Below are positions 1 to 5,201 of a stretch of DNA of 5,201 nucleotides, piece by piece (position 1 is the stretch's first letter; every line of letters starts with the position of its first letter). The notes beneath the pieces were generated by a model. The model made no database searches. It had not been told where the DNA came from and saw nothing but the letters and a program-made list of their open reading frames with translations. Location: contig JAISFT010000270.1 of the NCBI GenBank assembly GCA_031263435.1, positions 1-5,201 of the forward strand. Direction: 5' to 3'. This DNA is from Treponema sp. GTDB lineage: Bacteria > Spirochaetota > Spirochaetia > Treponematales > Breznakiellaceae. A program made the translations under genes and the position numbers.

Positions 1-58
1 TTCGCTACTTGATAAGATGTCCCCTCTGGTAGTAAATTCTAGTATAAGGGGATTTTCT
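1..58 (+). other. Leader region upstream of cheW
   Basis: This short stretch is AT-richer than most of the window and precedes the chosen CheW start. One frame has a stop at 10-12 and another at 30-32, so the end of an upstream gene could lie here, but too little is present to identify it. A TTGATA at 9-14 and a TAAATT at 33-38, 18 bases apart, resemble a weak sigma-70 type promoter. The implied start of transcription would fall almost on the ribosome binding site, so I do not call a promoter. Confidence 0.4.
46..52 (+). promoter_or_regulatory. Ribosome binding site deciding the cheW start
   Basis: A purine-rich AAGGGGA lies six bases before the ATG at 59. The in-frame upstream ATG at 17 has only a weak purine stretch before it and would add 14 residues that do not resemble a CheW N-terminus. 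The site therefore favours translation from 59. Confidence 0.7.
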
Positions 59-529
59 ATGGCCGATTCAAACCAATTAGTTACTTTTCAGCTTGGGGAA
101 GAGTTGTATGGCATCAATATCATGGACGTTAAAGAGATTGTCCGTGTTCAGGGTATCAGGGCTATTCCGAATGCCCCCACTTATGTGGAGGGTATTTTTA
201 ATCTTCGGAGTGAAATTATCCCCATAATCAATCTCCACAAACGGTTTCATCTTAAAAAAATATTGAATTCCGAAGAGGACGAGCTGCTGTCCGGCTTCAT
301 CATCCTGGACATTGACGGGATGAAGCTGGGCGTTATTATCGACAGGGTTTCCCGGGTGGTTACGATAGAAAAAGAGGATATTCAGCCTCCTCCCCAGATG
401 CTCAGCGGGATTGGGGCGGAGTATATCCAGGGGGTGGTACGCCAGGAACAGGGGTACCTGATCATCCTGGACATTCGGGATCTCTTTAACCCCAAAGAAC
501 TGCAAAAAATAGCCGAACTGCGCCGGTAG
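59..529 (+). CDS. cheW: Chemotaxis adaptor protein CheW
   Basis: A 156-residue single-domain CheW, the cytoplasmic adaptor that links methyl-accepting chemoreceptors to the histidine kinase CheA in sensory arrays. Residues 7-31 match the family start (VTFQLGEELYGINI then VKEIVRV). Residues 42-60 carry the core GIFNLRSEIIPIINL stretch, where the usual Arg-Gly is Arg50-Ser51. Residues 88-112 (MKLGVIIDRVSRVVTI) and 122-143 (YIQGVVRQEQGYLIILDIRDLF) are the second-half CheW motifs. The length is typical of stand-alone CheW, and there is no CheA or response-regulator domain. The start at 59 is chosen over an in-frame ATG at 17 because of the ribosome binding site and the family N-terminus. No other chemotaxis gene is seen in the window, so this may be one of several CheW copies. 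It is the first gene of the apparent operon, 12 bases before the DegT-like gene. Confidence 0.93.
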   Translation: MADSNQLVTFQLGEELYGINIMDVKEIVRVQGIRAIPNAPTYVEGIFNLRSEIIPIINLHKRFHLKKILNSEEDELLSGFIILDIDGMKLGVIIDRVSRVVTIEKEDIQPPPQMLSGIGAEYIQGVVRQEQGYLIILDIRDLFNPKELQKIAELRR

Positions 530-541
530 TGTGGCAATCCG

Positions 542-1669
542 ATGAAAATTGAAGTGTACTCACCGACCATCAGACGGAAAGAGATGGACGCGGTCCTTAC
601 GGCCCTTGTGGAGGATAAAATAGGACCCGGGGAACGGGGGCATGTGCTTATCCGGAATGCCAGGGAAATTCTCCGTTTTGATTACTGTCTTGCCCTCCGC
701 AGCCCGGCTATTGCCCTGTATATTGCCCTGAAAGCCCTGGGGCTTACGGAGGGCCAGGGGGTTCTTCTGTCGGCCCTGTCCCCCCGTTATTACCTGGATG
801 TTCTCCGGGAACTGCATCTGAGGCCCCTCTACTGCGATGTTGAGGGGGGAAGCCCCCTTATCGGTAAAACCACGGTAGAGGCGGCCCTGGGCCGTGCCGG
901 GGCTGTCGAGGCCCGCTGTGTGCTGTTGTACCACAGCCTTGGTTTTTTGCCGGATTACCGGTCCATAGCGGAACTGGGGCTTCCGGTTATCGACGACCGT
1001 TCCCAGAGTTTCGGTTCAACTTTTTCCCTTCCGGAGACAGCGGAGGGGGGGAGGGCGGAAAATTCTCCGGCTTCTCCTGCGCCGGAGGGTCCGGGGTCCG
1101 GGGTGTTTACCATCCTGGGTCTGGAAGAACGGGACATGCTTACCGCGGGGGGCGGCGCGCTGCTCTACGCGATGAGCCGCCGGGACGCTTCGGTTCTGCG
1201 GAATTTTGCCGGTCTTCCGCCGGAATGTGGTCTGCCGGATATGAACGCGGCGATGGCGGTGATCCAATTTCGGGAATCTCCCCGTAATCTGGAAAAGCGC
1301 CGGGATATTGCGCAGATATTCGATCAACAGGCCCGGCGGACCCGGCACCGGCGTTTTGCCCTTGACGAAACCCTGTGCTATAATAACTATGCTTTTCCCC
1401 TGATTCTGGAAACCGGCCTTAAAGATGTAAAGGCCTACGCCCGTAAAAAGGATATTTCTGTGGAAGGCGCCTTTTCCCATACCCTGATGGGTTTGATTAC
1501 CGAAGATGATCAGGCCGGAGGGGAATCCGGAGGGGCCGGAGGCTTACGAACGGAAGACTGCCCGGAGGCCTATTCTTTAAGCCTTCGCACGGTACTGTTC
1601 CCCCTGTATCCCCGGCTTAGTTCCGCTGAAGTAGAACGGGTTTCAAAGCTCATCCTTACCCTGCCATAA
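542..1669 (+). CDS. DegT/DnrJ/EryC1/StrS-fold protein, probably not a catalytic aminotransferase
   Basis: A 375-residue protein matching the DegT/DnrJ/EryC1/StrS (AHBA-synthase-like) sugar aminotransferase family over its whole length. Visible family features are the N-terminal YSPTIRRKEMDAV and the IGPG at 27-30, the large-domain stretch 54-106, VIDDRSQSFGSTF at 149-161 (keeping Asp152 and Gln155 of the usual ED-x-x-Q motif), LTAGGGALLY at 200-209, the MNAAMAVIQF region at 234-243, and the C-terminal CPEAYSLSLRTVLFPLYP at 340-357. Working members use PLP to aminate keto-sugars for surface polysaccharides. Here the Schiff-base lysine is replaced by Arg197, no lysine occurs between 109 and 252, and the phosphate-binding Ser-Gly-Thr is Ser54-Pro55-Ala56. 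Low-complexity insertions sit at about 162-187 and 322-338. The ATG at 542 has no strong ribosome binding site, and translation may depend on coupling from cheW. The fold assignment is firm, while loss of catalysis and the actual role are inference. Confidence 0.8.
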   Translation: MKIEVYSPTIRRKEMDAVLTALVEDKIGPGERGHVLIRNAREILRFDYCLALRSPAIALYIALKALGLTEGQGVLLSALSPRYYLDVLRELHLRPLYCDVEGGSPLIGKTTVEAALGRAGAVEARCVLLYHSLGFLPDYRSIAELGLPVIDDRSQSFGSTFSLPETAEGGRAENSPASPAPEGPGSGVFTILGLEERDMLTAGGGALLYAMSRRDASVLRNFAGLPPECGLPDMNAAMAVIQFRESPRNLEKRRDIAQIFDQQARRTRHRRFALDETLCYNNYAFPLILETGLKDVKAYARKKDISVEGAFSHTLMGLITEDDQAGGESGGAGGLRTEDCPEAYSLSLRTVLFPLYPRLSSAEVERVSKLILTLP

Positions 1670-1674
1670 GGGGG
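1668..1674 (+). promoter_or_regulatory. Ribosome binding site of the NAD kinase gene
   Basis: AAGGGGG overlaps the stop codon of the DegT-like gene and ends six bases before the ATG at 1681. This supports that start and an operon arrangement with close coupling between the two genes. Confidence 0.6.
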
Positions 1675-1680
1675 CGAGAA

Positions 1681-2628
1681 ATGACCGCGATAAGACGGGC
1701 ATTGTTGTTTGTTAATATTCACAAAAAAAACGCCCGGGCCCTGGCGGAAGAAATCCGCGCGGAATTGGAAAGCCGGGGCGTCCGGGCCTGTTCCTTTGAC
1801 TTTGAGAAGGGGGGGGGGCTTATACCCGGCGATTCCTACGATGTGGCCTTTACCCTGGGGGGAGACGGCACGGTCCTCTACGCCGCCAGGGCTATGGCTG
1901 CACGGGGGGTACCGATTATCCCGGTAAACCTGGGGACCTTCGGTTTTATCGCGACCGTCCAGCCGGAGAACTGGAAAACGGTTCTGGAGCAATGGGAGAC
2001 CGGTTCTGCACTGGTGTCCCGCCGTTTTATGCTGGAAGTAGCCGTGGAACGGCGGGGGAAACAGCTTGTCCTGGGACCCTGTCTGAATGATGCGGTTATC
2101 TCTGCCCTGGGGATTGCCAAGATTATCCGCCTGAGTGTCGAATCCGTTATTCCCCCGCCGGCGGACGGATATGGGGGTGAATTTTTACGGCTTGGGGAGT
2201 ACCGTTCCGATGGTCTGATCATAGCTACTCCCACCGGATCCACGGCCTACTCGGTGGCCTCCGGCGGGCCTATTCTGGAACCGGAAATGGAGGCTATTAT
2301 TATCAATCCTATCTGTCCTTTTACCCTTTCCAACCGGCCCATCGTTCTGTCCCCCCGGGAAATGGTAATAGTTACGGTGGAGGAGGAACAGCGCAGCGGG
2401 GTATTGCTGACTATTGACGGTCAGGTAACCGAGGCCCTGGAGCCGGGTGACCGGATTCATGTGAGGGAGGCCCCGTTCTCCGCCATGCTTGTGGCTTCCG
2501 GCCGGCGGGCATTCTACGAGGCGCTGCGGACCAAACTTGCATGGTCTCTTCCCGGAGCTGGGCCCGGGACCGGGCCCGGAGCCGGGCTTGGTTCCGGGAC
2601 GCTGCGGCAAGAGGGCGCCGGGGGTTGA
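1681..2628 (+). CDS. nadK: NAD kinase (ATP-NAD kinase)
   Basis: A 315-residue NAD kinase, the cytoplasmic enzyme that phosphorylates NAD to NADP and is usually essential. The GGDGT catalytic motif is at 60-64 (Asp62), followed by VNLGTFGFI at 82-90, LND at 135-137, DGLIIATPTGSTAYSVASGG at 177-196, INPICPFTLSNRPIVL at 208-223 and DGQ at 246-248. All are typical and intact. The family domain ends near FYEALRTKLAW at 278-288. Residues 289-315 are an extra Gly/Pro/Ala-rich tail encoded by a 12-bp tandem repeat. Codons 43-46 contain ten consecutive G bases, and a one-base slip there would truncate the enzyme before or within the catalytic domain. The start has a good ribosome binding site 11 bases after the DegT-like gene. 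The stop is separated from the recN start by a single base, so the two are probably translationally coupled. The identification is very secure. Confidence 0.96.
   Translation: MTAIRRALLFVNIHKKNARALAEEIRAELESRGVRACSFDFEKGGGLIPGDSYDVAFTLGGDGTVLYAARAMAARGVPIIPVNLGTFGFIATVQPENWKTVLEQWETGSALVSRRFMLEVAVERRGKQLVLGPCLNDAVISALGIAKIIRLSVESVIPPPADGYGGEFLRLGEYRSDGLIIATPTGSTAYSVASGGPILEPEMEAIIINPICPFTLSNRPIVLSPREMVIVTVEEEQRSGVLLTIDGQVTEALEPGDRIHVREAPFSAMLVASGRRAFYEALRTKLAWSLPGAGPGTGPGAGLGSGTLRQEGAGG
1809..1818 (+). repeat. Homopolymer of ten G inside nadK
   Basis: Ten uninterrupted G bases span the last base of a Lys codon and three Gly codons (Lys43, Gly44-46). It is the longest homopolymer I see in the window; other G runs are six or seven long. 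Loss of one G would lead to a stop at 1925-1927, and gain of one G to a stop at 2088-2090. Confidence 0.95.
2548..2595 (+). repeat. Tandem 12-bp repeat encoding the NAD kinase tail
   Basis: Four 12-base units are in register with the reading frame: CTTCCCGGAGCT, GGGCCCGGGACC, GGGCCCGGAGCC and GGGCTTGGTTCC. They encode the four-residue units LPGA, GPGT, GPGA and GLGS. The two middle units are the most alike, differing at two positions, and the outer ones are more diverged. This suggests an old local duplication at the 3' end of nadK. The two middle units can also pair as a hairpin. Confidence 0.75.
2558..2579 (+). other. GC-rich hairpin near the end of nadK
   Basis: Bases 2558-2566 can pair with 2571-2579: nine pairs, eight of them G-C and one T-G wobble, around a GGAC loop. 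It ends 50 bases before the recN ATG. No T run follows, so it does not look like an intrinsic terminator. It could slow ribosomes or affect recN translation, or it may be a by-product of the tandem repeat. Confidence 0.45.
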
Positions 2629-2629
2629 T

Positions 2630-4384
2630 ATGCTTGAAGAGCTTTCCATCAAGAATTACGCGCTGATCGAGAATCTCTCCCTTTCCTTTGGGGAGGGTTT
2701 TAATGTATTTACCGGCGAAACCGGGGCGGGGAAGTCGATTATTGTCGGTTCCCTGAGCTTCCTTATGGGGGCCAAGACCGAGGTCGATGTGATCCGTACC
2801 GGGACCGGGGAGGCCGGTGTATCCGCCGTTATATCGGTTCACCCCAACAACCGGGACGCCCGGGAATGGCTGGAAGGCCGGGATATTGCAGCGGAGGATG
2901 ACCGGATCATTGTACGGCGGAGCATCAAGAATACCGGGCGGAGTTCGATCTTTATTCAGGATGTTCCGGTTACCCGTAATGATCTGGCGGAGTTCATGAC
3001 TCTGCTGTTCGATCTCCACGGTCAGCATAACCATGAATCCCTCCTGAAAAAGGAGAACCACCGCCGTTACCTTGACCGTTTTGCCGGTCTGGAGACGGAG
3101 GCCGCCGCTTTTTACCGGACATTTCTGGAACTCTCCGAAAAAAAGAAAACCCTGGAGGCGATGGTAAATTCCGAAAAGGATCGGGATACCCGGCTTGAAC
3201 TGCTGCGCTATGCGGTGGATGAGATAAATGCCGCCGCCCCCCGGAAGGGGGAAAGTCAGGAACTGGAGGGCGAGGCCCAAAAACTTGGGGATTTTGAAAA
3301 ACTGGCCGCCCAGGTAAACACCGCCGCCGCCGCCCTTTATGACGGAGAGGATTCGCTTGTGAGCATGGGCCGCCGGGCGCGAAACGCCCTGGATACGGCC
3401 GCCGCCATTGATACGTCGCTGGAACCCCTGCAGAACCGCCTGAATGATCTGTACTTTGAGGCGGAAGATCTGGCGGAAGAATTCCGTTCGTACCGGGAGG
3501 GCTTGAGCTACGATCCCGGCAGGATGGAAGAGGTGGAGGAACGCCTTGCCCTGCTGCACCGGCTGAAGAAAAAGTATGTTTCCGACTCGATTGCCCATAC
3601 TGTTTCGGATCCGGAAGAGGGAATTCTTGTCTACCGCGGCAGGGCGGAAGCGGAAATTGCAGAGCTTTCCGGTATAGAAGTGAACCGGGAAAAGATCCGC
3701 TCGGAAATTACGGCCCTGGAAAAAGACATCGGCGCCCGTTCCCTTTCCCTGGGGGCCAAGCGTAAGGCGGCGGCCCTGACCCTGGGCCGGGGTATCACGG
3801 AGATACTGAGCCGTCTGGGGATGCCGAATGCCCGGTTTTCCCCCGTCATCAAACCCAAGGGGCAGACCGGTCTGGTGTTGGGGCCCTGGGGAGCGGAGGA
3901 TGTGGAATTTTTTATTTCCGCCAATACGGGGGAACCGCTTAAGGATCTTTCCCGCATCGCCTCCGGGGGGGAGCTTTCCCGGGTCATGCTGGCCATTAAA
4001 ACGGTTCTTGCCTCCGCGGATATCCAGGGCAACGATGTGTCCCCGGAAACCCTTATTTTTGATGAAATTGATACGGGGATAGGCGGCGAAGTGGCCCTGT
4101 CGGTAGGGGAGTACCTGGTAAAGACCGGGGAACGAAAACAGATCTTCTGCGTTACCCACCTGGCCAGCATTGCGGTACGGGCGGACAATCATTACAAGGT
4201 GGAAAAGAAGGTCAGGACATCCAGGGAAGGCGGCGGAAGCGGGGAGCGGACCGTAACCACCGTGAGTATTCTGGGAAAACAGGAAAAGCGCCATGAAATT
4301 GCGCGGATGCTGGCCGGGGATGCGGGAAACGCCGCCCTTGCCCATGCGGACGATCTTCTGGCAAAGTACGGAAGGAAGACCTGA
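2630..4384 (+). CDS. recN: DNA repair protein RecN
   Basis: A 584-residue RecN, an SMC-like ATPase that acts early in recombinational repair of double-strand breaks. The N-terminal half-ATPase begins LSIKNYALIENLSLSF and carries Walker A GETGAGKS at 29-36. The RecN-typical DLHGQHNHESLL is at 128-139. Residues about 155-385 are charged and helical, fitting the coiled-coil arms. The C-terminal half has the signature LSRIASGGELSRVMLAIK at 440-457, Walker B TLIFDEIDTGIGG at 474-486 (Asp478, Glu479), the VTH switch histidine His510, and the closing HEIARMLAG at 555-563. The length fits the family (about 550-580). An in-frame ATG at 2489 exists, but ATG 2630 starts exactly at the family N-terminus, one base after the nadK stop, with GGGGG at 2620-2624 as a likely ribosome binding site. 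No obvious LexA box is seen upstream. Adjacency of nadK and recN is known in other bacteria. Confidence 0.96.
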   Translation: MLEELSIKNYALIENLSLSFGEGFNVFTGETGAGKSIIVGSLSFLMGAKTEVDVIRTGTGEAGVSAVISVHPNNRDAREWLEGRDIAAEDDRIIVRRSIKNTGRSSIFIQDVPVTRNDLAEFMTLLFDLHGQHNHESLLKKENHRRYLDRFAGLETEAAAFYRTFLELSEKKKTLEAMVNSEKDRDTRLELLRYAVDEINAAAPRKGESQELEGEAQKLGDFEKLAAQVNTAAAALYDGEDSLVSMGRRARNALDTAAAIDTSLEPLQNRLNDLYFEAEDLAEEFRSYREGLSYDPGRMEEVEERLALLHRLKKKYVSDSIAHTVSDPEEGILVYRGRAEAEIAELSGIEVNREKIRSEITALEKDIGARSLSLGAKRKAAALTLGRGITEILSRLGMPNARFSPVIKPKGQTGLVLGPWGAEDVEFFISANTGEPLKDLSRIASGGELSRVMLAIKTVLASADIQGNDVSPETLIFDEIDTGIGGEVALSVGEYLVKTGERKQIFCVTHLASIAVRADNHYKVEKKVRTSREGGGSGERTVTTVSILGKQEKRHEIARMLAGDAGNAALAHADDLLAKYGRKT

Positions 4385-4389
4385 CCGGT

Positions 4390-5201
4390 ATGAAAATTTC
4401 CAACCAGGAACGGACTCAATACCGGGAAAAAACAAAAAAATACCGTGTCCTTATCGAATCTGTCCTTACCAAAGAAAGAAATTCCCTGGAAGAAATAAAA
4501 CAGGATTCGGAAACTTCTGCTTTAGCCCGCCTGTCCCTGGCGGAGGATATGCTGAATCTTGCCTCCTATTACCTTGCCCAAAACGGGATATCCCGGTCGG
4601 TATTAAAAATCAGGAACGAAGGGGCCCTTAACGAGGCCAGAAAGTCCGTATATAAAAGTGTTATTTATCTTGAACAGGTAGTTACAACCCTGTTGGACGC
4701 TCCTTATCTGGAATATGAAGAAAAAATTGAGCGTATAGCCCCGGTAGACGCGCAGCGCCGTTATTTTTTGGTACGGAAGATGGGGCTTGCCGTCAGTCTT
4801 CTGGAAAACGCCTACGGGGAAAACAGCAAATGGAAATGGGCCTTTGTGGAACTTGAGGGCCGTTATGCCACGGTGGCAAAAAATATTATCGATTTGAGAA
4901 ACGCGGTGTCAAATACCGATCCCCGTTCTCCGAATTACGCTCCCACCGTGTATCATCTGCGGCTTATCGTAAAACTGCTTATGCAGGCCGCCGACCGCTA
5001 CCGTGAACGGTATGAGCTGTCCACCAACCGGGTCAGTGATTTTGAAACGGGTATCAGTTTCCTCTATGCCCTCCGCCGGATTCACCTGATCATGGGGGAG
5101 AGGGAAAAGGCCTGGGATGTAAAGCGCAAGGTTGATATTTGGGAGAACAAGCTTAAAACCGACGAGCAGCGGAGCCGGAACCCGGAGACCCCGGCCGCCA
5201 A
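4390..5201 (+). CDS. Unknown helical protein, partial (runs off the right edge)
   Basis: An open frame starts at ATG 4390, five bases after the recN stop, and stays open for 270 codons to the window edge, so the C-terminus is missing. I do not recognise the family. The N-terminus (MKISNQERTQYREKTKKYRV) is charged and shows no signal peptide, and no membrane segment is visible. The protein appears almost wholly alpha-helical, with likely helices near 44-64, 78-103, 120-142, 150-174 and 185-209. The helical pair near 220-253 (ISFLYALRRIHLIMGEREKAW) has a spacing somewhat like a TPR repeat. From about 257 the sequence becomes polar and Pro/Ala-rich, which may mean the end is near. A GAAGGA at 4371-4376 is a possible but distant ribosome binding site, so coupling to recN is plausible. 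The gene is A-richer than recN, with A6-C-A7 at 4427-4440. Coding is supported by the long open frame and position; function is unknown. Confidence 0.8.
   Translation, partial: MKISNQERTQYREKTKKYRVLIESVLTKERNSLEEIKQDSETSALARLSLAEDMLNLASYYLAQNGISRSVLKIRNEGALNEARKSVYKSVIYLEQVVTTLLDAPYLEYEEKIERIAPVDAQRRYFLVRKMGLAVSLLENAYGENSKWKWAFVELEGRYATVAKNIIDLRNAVSNTDPRSPNYAPTVYHLRLIVKLLMQAADRYRERYELSTNRVSDFETGISFLYALRRIHLIMGEREKAWDVKRKVDIWENKLKTDEQRSRNPETPAA

Noticed and set aside
9..38. Sigma-70-like promoter TTGATA / TAAATT
   Set aside because: The match is weak, with 18-base spacing, and the predicted transcription start would coincide with the ribosome binding site. It could easily arise by chance in AT-rich sequence.
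17..58. Earlier CheW start at ATG 17
   Set aside because: It has a weaker ribosome binding site than ATG 59, and the added residues do not resemble the family.
1709..1927. Small + strand frame overlapping nadK
   Set aside because: It is an out-of-frame shadow of NAD kinase. It matters only as the frame that would be read after a one-base loss in the G10 tract.
2558..2579. Intrinsic terminator between nadK and recN
   Set aside because: The stem is strong, but it lies inside coding sequence and no T tract follows it.
2489..2629. N-terminal extension of RecN by 47 residues from an in-frame ATG
   Set aside because: The extension overlaps the NAD kinase coding region in another frame, is Gly/Pro-rich because of the repeat, and precedes the exact family N-terminus at 2630.
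2411..4435. A 674-codon open frame on the minus strand covering all of recN
   Set aside because: It lies opposite a clear, complete recN. GC-rich codon use leaves few stops on the opposite strand, and its translation shows no recognisable motif, so it is a shadow frame.
4427..4440. Possible -1 frameshift site, with A7 in the slippery phase early in the last gene
   Set aside because: The A AAA AAA run is in suitable phase, but it lies 17 codons from the start, no strong downstream structure is evident, and the zero frame continues for 270 codons. Probably just Lys coding.

Overview
The window is about 5.2 kb of compact bacterial sequence with all genes on the + strand: cheW, then a DegT/AHBA-type aminotransferase-fold gene, an NAD kinase gene, recN, and a last gene of unknown function cut by the right edge. 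The gene-to-gene gaps are only 12, 11, 1 and 5 bases. I see no terminator or convincing internal promoter between genes, so they are probably read as one operon. The GC-rich coding, the protein style and my unverified memory of a similar cheW / DegT-like / NAD kinase / recN order in Treponema pallidum suggest a spirochaete, perhaps a GC-richer treponeme of the kind found in termite guts. This assignment is an inference and was not tested by any search.

Layout. Bases 1-58 are a short leader with a good ribosome binding site for CheW. CheW (59-529) is a complete single-domain chemotaxis adaptor. The DegT-like gene (542-1669) keeps the fold signature along its whole length. However, it has lost the Schiff-base lysine (Arg197 in its place) and the usual Ser-Gly-Thr phosphate-binding motif (Ser-Pro-Ala), so it is probably not a working PLP aminotransferase. 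NAD kinase (1681-2628) has all family motifs. It also carries a run of ten G within codons 43-46 and a low-complexity C-terminal tail encoded by a 12-bp tandem repeat just before recN. RecN (2630-4384) is full length with intact ATPase motifs. The last gene (4390 to beyond 5201) encodes a mostly helical soluble protein that I do not recognise.

Working together. NAD kinase makes NADP, which supports redox balance and biosynthesis. RecN acts in double-strand-break repair. nadK and recN are neighbours in many bacteria, including E. coli. CheW couples chemoreceptors to the CheA kinase and has no obvious functional link to the other genes, so its place at the head of the operon may simply reflect shared transcription. 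No mobile element, CRISPR array, tRNA or rRNA was seen, and no clear new multi-gene system. The most unusual items are the degenerate DegT-like protein, the G10 tract in nadK, the repeat-encoded NAD kinase tail and the unknown last gene.
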